The notes beneath the pieces are model-generated. The model saw only the letters and a program-made list of their open reading frames with translations, made no database searches and was not told the DNA's origin. Positions 20,327 through 31,000 of a DNA stretch of 64,000 nt are shown piece by piece. The DNA comes from Plasmodiophora brassicae (lineage: Eukaryota; Endomyxa: Phytomyxea; Phytomyxea; Plasmodiophorida): NCBI GenBank assembly GCA_036867785.1, contig CP145413.1, positions 1,364,001 through 1,428,000 of the forward strand, read 5' to 3'. Made by a program: the position numbers and the translations under genes. Numbering within the stretch: position 1 is the first letter of the stretch; the number at the start of each line of letters is the position of its first letter.

Positions 20327-20548
20327 CTAGCGAACCTCGACCAGGCCGTCCTCAACGCGGCGCCCGAGCTCGCCACTCCAGCACGCGTCATTCGCGTCGC
20401 CACCCAGCTCGTCCAGCAACGTGTTCGTGACACTGCCGAAGAAGTCATCCAGCGCCGGCGCCCGGCCTGACATTGCGCGCGGCGCAACCGGCCCGCGCCG
20501 CCTCCTTCGCGAGTCGCTGCCCGACCCCGACCACCGGCTCGACCGCAT
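20327..20548 (-). CDS. Possible small ORF or exon
   Basis: A short minus-strand frame ends in a well-behaved acidic, helical stretch (PALDDFFGSVTNTLLDELGG). A different frame just upstream (about 20500-20590, reading MKFDAVEPVVGVGQRLAKEA) may be a preceding exon, but no clean intron joins them. It sits about 190 bp from the divergent DCP1 start. Function unknown; could be noncoding. Confidence 0.3.
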   Translation of the reverse strand: MRSSRWSGSGSDSRRRRRGPVAPRAMSGRAPALDDFFGSVTNTLLDELGGDANDACWSGELGRRVEDGLVEVR

Positions 20549-20738
20549 CGAACTTCATCCTCCGACGCCCAACCCCATTTGTAAATGGCATCGCCATGCC
20601 CTTTTTTGTCGTTTTGGCTACGGTTGGGCCAAGGCTGAGTCGGAGCTGCACTTGTAACGCGTCTTCTCGGCGGGAGGGAAAGAAGGTTGGCGAGCACCGG
20701 GGTGCAGACTGCGGGCTGGAAGTCCGCGGTGGGTGCCG

Positions 20739-21621
20739 ATGGAGGCGGTGGCGGCCGCGCTGCATCGCGATGGGAAGGATCTGAACCTGGTCAACCTGCA
20801 CCGGCTGGATGCGGGTACGGACTCGGTCCTGTATACGGCGTCGTACGTCGTCCTGTACGTTCTGGTTGACATGCGATGGGAGCGTCACGATACGGAAGGG
20901 TCCATGTTCTGGGTCAAGCGCTCCTCCATGCCATGGTCGTGTGCCCCGGCCCTGTGTTCCCAATCACAACGGTGTCTATAAATCCTACATAGGCACAGAC
21001 TAGTGATCGTCAACCGACTCAATATCACAAATGTCACGGAAGACTTGGACCGATCCATGGCGATGGAATTCCAGAAACCGTTCGCCTTCTATCGAAGTTC
21101 AAACGGAGACGTATGGTTCCTCTATCGTCGCAGAACGTCCGCTCAGCTGACCTGGGTCCAATTCCAAACAGGTGTTTGCTATCTGGTTTTCACAGCAAAC
21201 CGATTTCGACGAGTTCCAGCAGAAATGGCAGACGTATGGTTGTATCGGGTCAATGCTCGTCACGATTCATTCACAGTGGCGACCCAGGTTTGCGGTTTCA
21301 AAGGGGTCCTCGTTGCCGCCCACGCCGATCCCACAGCAGCAGCAGCGCCCTAGCTTGCTGAGCGCGACGGCAGCGACCCCATTGCGACCCGCTGCAACGG
21401 CAGCACCCGTTCTGATATCGCCCGACTTCCTGCTGAAGTCGCCAAGCCCTTCTGTCAGCCGACTGGTCCCGAACACCGGTCGCGACAACGTCACGGCAAC
21501 CCCACGCCGCAAACGTCTTAATCGACGCGAGTTCGAACGGGCATTGCGGCGACTTGTGGACAGCGATGCGTTTGTCGACCAGCTGCACCGCCTATACTGC
21601 TCAAAGATGCCTACAGAATAG
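20739..21621 (+). CDS. DCP1: mRNA-decapping enzyme subunit DCP1
   Basis: DCP1 is the EVH1-fold activator of the DCP2 decapping enzyme in cytoplasmic 5'-3' mRNA decay. Exons: 20739-20940, 21004-21110 and 21172-21621, with a probable further intron at 21234-21287 (54 nt, in frame and stop-free, so retention is possible). The EVH1 core is visible as LNLVNLHRLDAG, TASYVVLYVL, WERHDTEGSMFWVKR, LIVNRLNITNVTEDL and VFAIWFSQQTDFDEFQQKW, matching family motifs (HVxxYxF, VEGxLFxxxR, LNRLNxxN, GxWFyd-like). A linker with short Q and P runs leads to ISPDFLL and then LNRREFERALRRLVDSDAF, the C-terminal trimerisation helix seen in metazoan and plant DCP1. The first intron acceptor is the least certain boundary. 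Confidence 0.88.
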
Positions 21622-21732
21622 CACGCATAACGAACGGGAAACGCACTGACGTCACGCGTAGCGATGGATGAGGATTGTTAGGCCCGTTTAACATATTCGA
21701 TGTGATAGAATGCAACTGGATAATCTAGCGCG

Positions 21733-22383
21733 TCACGACAAATACGAGAACTCGCTCCGCTTGATTTGCCGGGAGATGTAGTCTTGGTTGAACTTGGTGA
21801 ACGTATTGAACTGGTCTGAATTGGCGCGACAGCAATCGAGTCAGCAAACGTATATTCCCCCCTGTTGGCAGCGACAACCATACCGCAAAGCTGCTGGTGT
21901 AGTATGGCGTCGTACTCCAGCTTGATCTGTTCCGATGCGGACCGGACGGCTTGCTCAACCATGCTTTGCACCTCGGAAATCGAATACATCTGAAGGGACG
22001 TAAGACGGCGCGGGACCACGCCCAAATCACAATCAAAGCGTACCTGCTCTGACTCGTGACCACACCGGTTGCATATGCGACCAGCGCGAGACGGACGTTT
22101 CGGACGGTCAATGAGTTCGGCTGTGCACAGAATTCGGGTCAATTATCGATGACGTACAGAATTGGAGGCGAATATTCGTACAAATATTCAACGTCGCAGG
22201 GGGGAATGGCGACGTTCGCGTCGACGACTGGCTATCGTGATGCTGAAGCGATTGTGTCACGTCCAGTCGCGGCCGCTTGACGGCGGAAAGCGATGCGGCC
22301 GGCGGCGAGAACGCGCGATGGCACGAATCGGAATCGTCGTTCCAGTCAATGCGGCGTTTGATGGCCGTCTGCGAAGCCGCCAT
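21733..22383 (-). CDS. Akirin-like nuclear protein
   Basis: Four exons on the minus strand: 22383-22182, 22120-22044, 21989-21884 and 21815-21733 (introns 54-68 nt), 155 aa. Akirins are small nuclear cofactors linking transcription factors to chromatin remodellers, and in vertebrates also to proteasome import. Diagnostic parts: an N-terminal TAIKRRIDW ... AVKRPRLD (KR-rich nuclear localisation type), a central YSISEVQSMVEQAVRSASEQ and KLEYDAILHQQL helix, and the C-terminal tail FTKFNQDYISRQI ending SYLS, which mirrors the akirin ending (DAFVKF ... Q(I/L)xRR ... SYVS). An extra CNRCGHES segment in exon 2 could be a small metal-binding site. The assignment rests mainly on the two ends. Confidence 0.8.
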
Positions 22384-23017
22384 TGGCGAAGACGATTGCA
22401 AGCGCCAAGCGCGACTCGCAGCGACTGGGTCAGGCGAGCGGCCTCCTGCGATCTGACGTCCTTCGGGCAGACGGCGTCCCGAGACTGCCGCGCGCACTCA
22501 GCACTCACTCCGACCGACGACGACGGCGGTTCCTCCGGAAATCAAGGGCGCACCAGTCACGGATGGATCGCTCCAACGGTACCGTTCGGCTGGGTCAGCC
22601 TCTTTCGCTCTGAGCCCGCCGGCCGGGATGCCGCGCGATCTGAACCGTCCAACGCGTCACGGACTTTCCCGAGTGGCGCACCTTTTCACAACTGCACGCG
22701 CTCGCCACCCGACCACCATGGGCCACCACCATGGCCACCTTACTACTTCCTATACTCCTTGAATGCCATCCTGTCCTACTTGCATGCAGTGCCCGGAACA
22801 AACGGGCCATCAAGCACATCATTTGGCGTATAATAGTCCTTCGCGTTGGTCCGAACTTCGACGGTCCCCATGGGCAGCCCAGTTTGGGTGTATACAGTAC
22901 CAAGATTCGGCGCCAGCAGCCTGACTGGGATTGGTCGCCTGGAGATGATCTGTGACTGTCCAGATGTGAGTCGAATACCGTCACTGCCGTGGGGTGCTGG
23001 TGGCAGTATCGGCAGGG
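22384..23017. other. Divergent intergenic region (akirin / C2orf81-like)
   Basis: 634 bp between opposing starts. A minus-strand frame (about 22776-22990) reading GTVYTQTGLPMGTVEV is open but has no family match and no convincing start, so it is not called. Promoters of both neighbours must lie here. Confidence 0.4.
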
Positions 23018-24697
23018 ATGGCGTCGCCGCCGGGCGATGACGCCATCGTGGAGATCGCGGCTCATCACGACGCGGCCCTGGAGGTGGCTCTGACCGCGGT
23101 CGACCATATTGTGGCGCAGTCGGCGTGTATCCTACACGAACATTACTTGGACGCCCGCATTCCGTCCATTGTCGCCTCCGACGTCGTCGCCGCATTGCTC
23201 GTCACCATCAAAGTACCCGGCAAATCCGCCCCGACACGGTTGCGTGTGCCTAATAGCGCTCCTAGAGCCAGATTATCCGGCACGACCCTGGAGACGCTGA
23301 CGGCTATTTGAACCCGATTTGGGTCCCTGAGAACGGTGATTGCACAGTAATGCCTGCTACAGCCCCCTATGCTGACCGTGGGACAGAACCTCGGCCTGCC
23401 CCCATTGATAAGCGGGCCTCGGGAATGCTCCCGATTCTGCCCAGGAAAACGACGCAGAACGACCTGGAAGAGGCGGTTGCCGCCACGGTCGACCGACTCA
23501 AGGCCGTCGACGACGTTGCCGATGGCAGGGAGTCGACCATCAGCGGACGCAGCCGGTCGTCGAAGAAGTCGTCGTCCGCTAGACGAAGTAGCCTGGAGAA
23601 GAGAATGGATCCCGGAACCGACACGAACCCGAACGTCCCCATCACCGTAGTAACGATATGCGACACAGCAAATTGCTTGCAGGGTTGACCTTGGCGCGCA
23701 GGTGACGGTCAGCCCCGAGGACGAAGAGCGGGAACTGTTCCGCCTGCGACATATGCACCGCCTGGGCAAGGAGAGGGCAAGCCACGGGCAGGCGGCAACG
23801 CCGATCGCGAAGGCGGAACCCGTCGACCCCGTCGAGGAGCAGTTCGCACGCGTCAAAGACTTTGTCAAAGGGCGCCCGTACACCTACGACCACTACGGGA
23901 AACCCGTCATCGTCGCGCCGATCAAACCCGAGCGTATGCCGCCGACGCAGACCGCCGCCGAAGTCGTCGTCCAGGACGCGCCCGTCGGCGAGCTGCCCGC
24001 GGCAACGCCTGGCAAACGAGGGCAGGACGCTGGGAAGCCAGCAGGCAAGCGCCCGGCGAAGGAGCGCAAACAGAACGGCGTGCACTTCGTGCAGTCCACG
24101 GACGTGCAGCCGCCCATATCGCAGTCGATCCAGATGGCCGCCGGGGTGACGCTTCGTGAAGGGCCGACTGTGAAGATGGGCACCCGGACACCCGTCAACG
24201 ACGACGACGTCGGCGGCGTCATGTCCATGACGTTGTCGCAGTACAAGGCGTACCTGGAGACGGACGCGATGCTGTCCGCGCCTGTCGCCGACCCGGACAG
24301 CCCGAGGCAGCCGCCCGCCGAGGGCGATGTGATCGCGATCGAGGCAAGGGTGGTGGGCACCGAGGCGAACCGCGGGTCGGGGTCGTTGTCGCCGGTCGCC
24401 AAGTTCAACGAGGCGCTGAAGTCGGATGCGAACTGGGGCGCGAACCCCGGGCAACGGCCGCGTCCGCCAGCGGGGTCCAGGGCGCCCCGGCCGACGGGCC
24501 CCAGGCTGCTGCGAACACCACGAACGCGCCCGTTTATTGAGACGACGCATGCGCATCTGCCACACCCGATCTTCCCGACCTCGAAAGGGCACGCCGGCGT
24601 TGCCGGCAAGGCCGAGAAGAAGCAGGAGCGTCGGCCCAGCATCACCAAAGTCATCACGACGCCGCTCTCCAAGAAGCTGTTCGAGCAGCGCCCATGA
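23018..24697 (+). CDS. C2orf81-like protein (DUF4639 family)
   Basis: Three exons: 23018-23212, 23272-23646 and 23702-24697 (introns 59 and 55 nt), 521 aa. The spliced N terminus has a helical block (ALEVALTAVDHIVAQ, then IVASDVVAALL), HDPGDADGYLNPIW, and a P-rich EPRPAPIDKRASGMLPI segment resembling the EPxPxxxDxWAxGxVP region of C2orf81. A later RLRHMHRLGKE and GRPYTYDHYGKPVIV resemble the family's GxxYTxDxxG motif. The remainder is low-complexity and basic or proline-rich. The molecular role of the family is not established; its distribution suggests cilia-bearing eukaryotes. It is convergent with the folate gene, whose stop is 27 bp away. The gene model is good; the family name is moderate. 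Confidence 0.65.
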
Positions 24698-24724
24698 ATA
24701 CACACGCGCCGTGGCGTCGGACGG

Positions 24725-25772
24725 TTAACCCGCCGCTGGCCTTAACCGGGGTCGCCGATCCCCTTCACGTGACTTCGTGGCGAGCGCGTTCCTGAGCGTG
24801 TTGCGAAGCAGTTCAGCGACACAGACAGGGCCGATGCCGCCAGGCACCGGGGACAGGTACCCGGCGACGCGCGACACATCGTCGAACGCGACGTCGCCGA
24901 CGCATCTCCTTCCGGCGCCCACGTAGTTCATGCCGACGTCCAGGACGGCGGCGCCGGGTTTGACCCAGCTGGCGTCGACCATTTCAGGGACGCCAACCGC
25001 AGCGACGACAATGTCGGCGGATCGGCACAGGTCGGCGGCCGCTGCGCGCCCCGTCATCTTGCTGACGTTCACGACCGTTGCGCCGCGCTTCATCAGCATC
25101 AGCGTCGTCGGCAGACCGACAATGTTCGACCTCCCGACCACACACTGCCAGACCCGGGTCAGCATTCGGAAACGGCGGCGATCGAGCGAACCGTACGGCG
25201 ATGCGACCCTCGATGGGAACGTCGTACTTGTCCAGCAGGGTCAAACAGGCTTGTGGGGCGCAGGGGGCGTTCAGGGGCGCATGCGCTGGGTATTCGTCCT
25301 CGACGATCTGGAGCGCCGATCGCGAATCCCAGGTCCAGGTCTTCAGTTGCGCCAGTCGGCCCATGTTCAGCGGGTGGAACCCGTCGACGTCCTTGCCGAT
25401 GTCAATGGACTGCAGGACGGCGCCCGGGTCGATGTGATCCGGCAGCGGCAGTTGCACGATGATGCCATGGACCTGCGGGTCAGCGTTGAATTCGGCGATA
25501 ACGTCAAGGAGCTGGCGTTCGGTGGTCGACTCAGGCAGCATTCGCGTGAACGAATCGCAGCCGATCGCGATCGCCGCCGTGGCCTTATTCCGGACGTATC
25601 GCAGCGAGGGCGCGTCCCGACCCACGATGATCGTCGCCAGCCCAGGCGTCACACCCGCCCGTCTGATCGCATTCGCCAGCTCCTCCCGGACGTCCAGCGC
25701 CACACGCACGCCGTCCATCACGATCGCCCCCGCCCGACGCAGGCCCTGCGCGGCCCGGGTTGACGACGTCAT
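24725..25772 (-). CDS. Bifunctional methylenetetrahydrofolate dehydrogenase/cyclohydrolase (FolD/MTHFD)
   Basis: Two exons (25772-25197 and 25144-24725; intron 52 nt), 331 aa, slightly longer than bacterial FolD (about 285) and like MTHFD2 in size. It interconverts 5,10-methylene-, methenyl- and 10-formyl-tetrahydrofolate with NAD(P). Motifs: YVRNKATAA (Tyr and Lys of the cyclohydrolase site, YxxxK), VHGIIVQLPLP, DVDGFHPLNMG, VVGRSNIVGLP (Rossmann dinucleotide loop), VDASWVKPGAAVLDVG and the signature PGGIGPVCVAELLRNTL. All active-site residues I can check are present. The frame stays open upstream of the chosen ATG, so a longer N terminus, possibly a mitochondrial presequence, cannot be excluded. 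There is no formyl-THF synthetase domain. Confidence 0.92.
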
Positions 25773-26232
25773 GAAAGCGACGTTTGACGATGGCGCTGAA
25801 ATGCGCACGGAGGGACTGCTACACGGTCCATCCACGCCTTGGCATCCGTGGCGATGGCCGCAGATGTGATTTGCCAAGGGAAATTGAATGCAGCGGTTAC
25901 CAATCCCCTGGGGTCCAACCGCAAACGTCAACCTGGAATAGAGTCCGCCCTCCTCGTGTGAACAGCGGCCCTGGGATCCAGTCCCGCTCAACGTTTGTTC
26001 ACCCGCCATGATTGCTGTTGGGGCGCTGTACATTAACGAATACACGCCCTGGAGATGGTGGCCTGAGTGTCAGCGGCGCGTCCCACACGTCTACAGCCGC
26101 TGTAGAAGGAGCGGATCGTCCGTTTAGCATCTACGTACCGGTTTGATGTTCATTTTGGTCCTCAGAATGCCGTCCACATCGCTTATACCGTAGGCGCGTT
26201 TATAGACGTTGTCCTGGAGTATTAATACCTAG
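25773..26232. other. Intergenic stretch before the palindrome
   Basis: 460 bp between the folate gene start and the left end of the palindrome; no supportable gene. It should hold the folate gene promoter. Confidence 0.4.
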
Positions 26233-26341
26233 CTGACGATAGACCGATGTATCCCCACGGGAGGATTGCGCCTGTGTGTATTCCAGTGAGGGGGTCATCG
26301 TTAGTCGCTGCAGTGAGGAAAACCGGAAGGGTTGCCGGTCT

Positions 26342-26917
26342 TCAATTTGGCGGCCGCGTCCCTCCCGTGTAGCCTTTAGGTCCAGAGGTCTGCCCGGACG
26401 ATTGGGCGTTGCAGCGACGGGAGCCTGATGGATTTCCTGTCTTTGATGGCCACCCGGCTCCCGAACAACCGTCAGCATCAGGCGATTGGTGGGCACCACG
26501 GCCACCACCATGGCCGCTTTGAATTCCGCTGCTGCTCGGGCCGCGTCCACTCACAGCAGTGGGACGCCCGCCTGCATAGGTCGCCTGGCCACCACCGCGA
26601 ACCTGGCCGCCGCCGCCGCGTGGTCCACTGGAAGCAGGAGCAGGAAGCCCAGCCGACCTTGTACGGAAAGCACCAAACGATTGTTCGCCTACACTGGACG
26701 CCCGTCCACCACTATTGACATGGCTCTGACCGCTGCTGCTGCGCCGGGTGCTTCCACTCGCAACAGCAGGTTGCCCGCTGGAAGCAGGTCGTTGGCGTCC
26801 TCCCTGGCGGGATGCTTGAGCGACCAGCACGAACTCGAATAACAGACAGGCGAGCAGAAGCAGGCAAACTGTCGAACGCGATTTCCCGCCGTGATGACCG
26901 TCCTTGCCTCCGCCCAT
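26342..26917 (-). CDS. Secreted Gly/Ser-rich protein, left palindrome copy
   Basis: 191 aa, no intron evident. The N terminus MGGGKDGHHGGKSRS is followed by a strong hydrophobic core (VCLLLLACLLFEFVLVAQA) ending in a plausible signal-peptidase site at AQA-S. The mature part is low-complexity: basic and Ser/Gly-rich, with repeated GGG, SSG and RG motifs (for example GPRGGGGQVRGGGQ) and only two or three Cys. No family recognised. It differs from the right-arm copy at a single residue near the C terminus (Thr here, Ser there). The two start codons are 425 bp apart, head-to-head, so both share one symmetrical promoter region containing the palindrome centre. A secreted structural or effector-like role is a guess. 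Confidence 0.6.
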   Translation of the reverse strand: MGGGKDGHHGGKSRSTVCLLLLACLLFEFVLVAQASRQGGRQRPASSGQPAVASGSTRRSSSGQSHVNSGGRASSVGEQSFGAFRTRSAGLPAPASSGPRGGGGQVRGGGQATYAGGRPTAVSGRGPSSSGIQSGHGGGRGAHQSPDADGCSGAGWPSKTGNPSGSRRCNAQSSGQTSGPKGYTGGTRPPN

Positions 26918-27341
26918 TCTCTGTCTCTCTCAACCTCTCTGGAACCTGCCTTGATCGTTGTGAATCGTTTGCGTGCGGTATCCGTCCGGTAGTCCCACCA
27001 GTCGCAGACTCGCAGTACTGCTGAAGGAGTGCGAAAGACTGCGGACTGAAAAAGAGGGGCCCTGCCCGGATCGGAGCGAGAAGCAATCAATTACCGGGGC
27101 CTCGTGCGAGCGGATTCGTACACTGGGCCCACGCGCGCGTTTCGTCCCATCAGAGAGAGGCCCGGTAATTGATTGCTTCTCGCTCCGATCCGGGCAGGGC
27201 CCCTCTTTTTCAGTCCGCAGTCTTTCGCACTCCTTCAGCAGTACTGCGAGTCTGCGACTGGTGGGACTACCGGACGGATACCGCACGCAAACGATTCACA
27301 ACGATCAAGGCAGGTTCCAGAGAGGTTGAGAGAGACAGAGA

Positions 27342-27917
27342 ATGGGCGGAGGCAAGGACGGTCATCACGGCGGGAAATCGCGTTCGACAGTTTGCCTGCT
27401 TCTGCTCGCCTGTCTGTTATTCGAGTTCGTGCTGGTCGCTCAAGCATCCCGCCAGGGAGGACGCCAACGACCTGCTTCCAGCGGGCAACCTGCTGTTGCG
27501 AGTGGAAGCACCCGGCGCAGCAGCAGCGGTCAGAGCCATGTCAATAGTGGTGGACGGGCGTCCAGTGTAGGCGAACAATCGTTTGGTGCTTTCCGTACAA
27601 GGTCGGCTGGGCTTCCTGCTCCTGCTTCCAGTGGACCACGCGGCGGCGGCGGCCAGGTTCGCGGTGGTGGCCAGGCGACCTATGCAGGCGGGCGTCCCAC
27701 TGCTGTGAGTGGACGCGGCCCGAGCAGCAGCGGAATTCAAAGCGGCCATGGTGGTGGCCGTGGTGCCCACCAATCGCCTGATGCTGACGGTTGTTCGGGA
27801 GCCGGGTGGCCATCAAAGACAGGAAATCCATCAGGCTCCCGTCGCTGCAACGCCCAATCGTCCGGGCAGACCTCTGGACCTAAAGGCTACACGGGAGGGT
27901 CGCGGCCGCCAAATTGA
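27342..27917 (+). CDS. Secreted Gly/Ser-rich protein, right palindrome copy
   Basis: Mirror-image copy of the gene at 26342-26917: 191 aa with the same signal peptide and Gly/Ser-rich body, ending GGSRPPN instead of GGTRPPN. Near identity of both coding and noncoding parts means the copies are kept uniform or are very young. A second frame across the last 250 bp stays open (27709-27954), so an alternative reading cannot be dismissed, but only this frame has a signal peptide and start context. Confidence 0.6.
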   Translation: MGGGKDGHHGGKSRSTVCLLLLACLLFEFVLVAQASRQGGRQRPASSGQPAVASGSTRRSSSGQSHVNSGGRASSVGEQSFGAFRTRSAGLPAPASSGPRGGGGQVRGGGQATYAGGRPTAVSGRGPSSSGIQSGHGGGRGAHQSPDADGCSGAGWPSKTGNPSGSRRCNAQSSGQTSGPKGYTGGSRPPN

Positions 27918-28075
27918 AGACCGGCAACCCTCCCGGTTTTCCTCACTGAACTAACGATGAGTTTCACCTTACCCCCTCACTGGAATACACACAGCGGCGA
28001 TCCTCCCGTGGGGGATACATCGGTCTATCCTCAGGTAAACCGCTCGGTACCACACCTGTCACCTCCCATGCGGTC

Positions 28076-31000
28076 ATGGCCCACATCGTCACCGCAGTAC
28101 GGGGCGAGCACCTACTGTACGTAGCGTTCGTCGCGTCAGAAGGACTGCGCCGCGGAGTTTTTCCTCCAGTGGCGCGCGAACTGCAGCCCACAGTGGTGAT
28201 GACTGGGCGGGTCTGGCACCATCCGCACCAGGTCGTGCAGACGGACGCATCCCGATTGTCGCGCCCGCCTCCACAACGCGACTCTGCCAGTAGTCGCGGG
28301 TTCCCCAATGCTGTCCGCGATGGCCATTTGCCGCGATCGTCGCCATCGCCGGGCCAGTCGATTTTCGCCGCACAACGACGACTGCAGACGGCGGCAGCGC
28401 CGTCGCCTGTGCCCCAGGAGCGGCCCGTTGGCGACGACGCCCAGGACATTTTCGATCGGATGAGCGAGGCGGAGCGTCTGGAGGCTCGTGAGAGTCTGCT
28501 GCAATCTCTCCCGCCTGGCCTGATCGACAAGTGGATGTCACACGATCGCGAACCTGAAGCATCATCATCATCGTCGTCGTCGTCCGACGACGATCAACGC
28601 GTTGAAGCTGATGACACGGACGTCGTGCCGTCCAACGACCCTGACAACGGTCTGCCTGGGGACGAATCACCAGGTGACTGGAGGTTCGACTTCCAGGGTC
28701 GTATCGTGTCCGCCAAGGGTACCGGACACGTTGACGACGGTGAAGGGTTGCACCACCACGATGCCGAGCCGTCTCGTCCTGGCTACACGATCGGCGAGCT
28801 GTGTCGCCTGGCACGATCGGCAGTCACCGCCCAGCGCACGGCCGCTCTGGCCGTGATGACGGCCGTCCTGACGTCCTGCCGACGCGCCGCATACGGCGAC
28901 CGAACCGTGCCGATCTGGAGGTCGATGCACTTCGCGAACAAGGCCCCATTACTACTTCGCTCGTCGCTGGACTCGACGAACGCCAAAGAGATGCACCTGG
29001 CGCTGTCCGCGCTAGGGGTCACGTTCGCACCTGGCGACCTGGACGTCACCGTCGGCGACCTGGATCGGTACCAGGGCGGGGTCGTCTGGCCGGGACACGC
29101 CCCCGAGGCCAGTGCCGACATCCTGAAGCCGCTCCTGTCCATGTCGATCCTGGAACGCTTGCGGTACGTTGTCGATGCGGGCGCGCTCCGCCCCGACATC
29201 GTGTCGGACGACGCGTTCAACGCCGACTGCCGGCGACAGGCCCTGTTGCTGCTGACAGCGATCGCCGCTCATTCCCCCGAATTCGCCCGTCGTATCGTCG
29301 CCTGCGACATGATGCTGCCAGCGCTGCTGGACGCGTTGCGCGCCGATGCCACCGTCGAGGCTACGCTGACGCTTCTTCGGCTGCTGTGCCTCGCGTCACC
29401 GGACGCGTCTGTCGCGGTGTCGGCGTGCACAACGATTCGCAGCATCATCGAGGGCGATTCTCGGCAGCGACGCCGCAGGCTGGCGGTTCGCGTCGCGTCG
29501 AGTTGTATGCGGCACGGGTCTGGTCTGATCGGGGACGACGCCGACCTCGTGCTTCTGCCGCCGACGGGACCCGACGATGCTCGCGCCTACTGTGCCCTGC
29601 TGTCGCACGCGACGACGCTCGCGCGTGTACCACTCGATGCAGTACGCGGCTGGGCCGGAGACCATTCCAGTCAGACGCTCAGCGCGGTCCTGCACCTGCT
29701 CGCTTGCCGCCCGAACCTGGCCGTGTCCCCAGGCGATCTTCGTGAAGTCTGGAGGGCCACGTGCGACCGCTTCGTCGACTTTCGCCCTGAAACGCATCAG
29801 GTTGCGCTGCCTGGTGTGTTCCAGCCTGTTCAACGCTGCTCCGATGTTGCCGACACGTTGTGCTCCATCGTGCGGTACTGGGACGCGCGTTCGGTGCCGT
29901 GCACCAGTGACGTCGTGGACGATCTGGTGGGACTCCTGGCCGGTGACTTGACAGGCCGATGCGCGTGCACCGCCGCCCTGGTCGCCCATGCCGCGATCTA
30001 TCTCTCACACGCCGCTATCGGCGTCTCGTCGTCGTCGCTTCCCCCTGGCGGATTCGTCCGGTTCCTGACGACGGTGCCGTCGATCGCGTTCCCTGGGCAG
30101 GAACGCCTGTGCGCTCGGGCGGTGAAGTCGCTCGTTGCTGCTGCGCTGGGAACGGCCGCCGACCCGGACCTGCTGGAACTAATGCATCAGTGCATCGCCG
30201 GCTGCGACGCGGCCCTGCCGCTGTCGCCGACCTGGCTCTTCGAGACGACGGTGTCCTGTTTGGATCTGTCCACGATCGATACGCAGCGGTCGATTCGGAT
30301 GACGCGCGCGTTGCTGCGCTTCTGGGCTCTGGACCAGGTCGTCGGCTCCGTGTCGAGCCAGACGCTGTGGCAGGCGCTGCTTCGCGTGTTCTGCCTGGGG
30401 TGCCAGGTGTTCCTGGACGCGACCGTGGATGGGCATCTGGACCTGCTGACGCGGCGCTGTCTCGCGTCCGGCCAGATCGGCAACGTCGACAGGTCGGTCG
30501 TGGATCACGTCGGCGCCGTGTTCGTCGAAGAGTCGTTCGGCAGCGACGTGTTCTCGCGCGTCATATTGTGCATGCTGGTCGGCGGCGCCCTGGCCAACGA
30601 AGAGGCCCAGGTGGCGTTGTGGGCCCGGGTCGGTGTCCAAACGGCATGCCGCCTGGGTGCGGCCTGGTCGGACGGCGACGTGATGCCGCCCATGACGATG
30701 CAGGACTACCTGCCAAGGACGCCCGTCTCGCACGACGTCCTCGTTTACCTGCAGGATGTTCTGAAGCAGCCGCGGGTGTCGTCCTGGATCATGTACGCGT
30801 CCGCGGTGCATGTCATCCACCTGGCGTACTTCCGGGACGACCTTGACGACGCGTCGGTCGCCGTGATGGACCTCGCCGACCTCATCATCAGCCTGCCACG
30901 GCAGACCCTGCTCGACCTGCTGTCCTATGACCCATCCGCCCCGTGCCATGGGTTCTTCTGCCTGCGCCCGCGCGACTCGGTCCAGTTCATGCGTCCTCGC

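Larger units (their letters stand above)
26233..28034. repeat. 1.8-kb palindrome (inverted repeat, arms about 870 bp, 53-bp spacer)
   Basis: Position x matches the complement of position 54259-x throughout the inner arms. The left arm runs about 26233-27103, the right arm 27157-28034, and the unmatched centre is 27104-27156. The inner 750 bp or so of each arm differ at only one or two positions. The outer 100 bp differ more, including small indels (near 26300 against 27965). The palindrome carries two divergently oriented copies of the same gene. The graded divergence is what a true inverted duplication with arm-to-arm gene conversion would show; a cloning or assembly fold-back would be expected to be identical to the end. 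Confidence 0.93.

Noticed and set aside
22776-23195. Minus-strand ORF overlapping the C2orf81-like start
   Set aside because: It begins with an Arg run and overlaps a better-supported plus-strand exon; no family match for its C-terminal half.
26930-27329. Two identical 118-aa ORFs crossing the palindrome centre
   Set aside because: They are the two strands of the same inverted repeat reading through the spacer, and their frames are antisense to the signal-peptide ORFs.
28089-28814. Long minus-strand ORFs opposite RPAP1 and other high-GC genes
   Set aside because: High GC removes stop codons from antisense frames. These frames lack conserved motifs, while the sense frames match known families.
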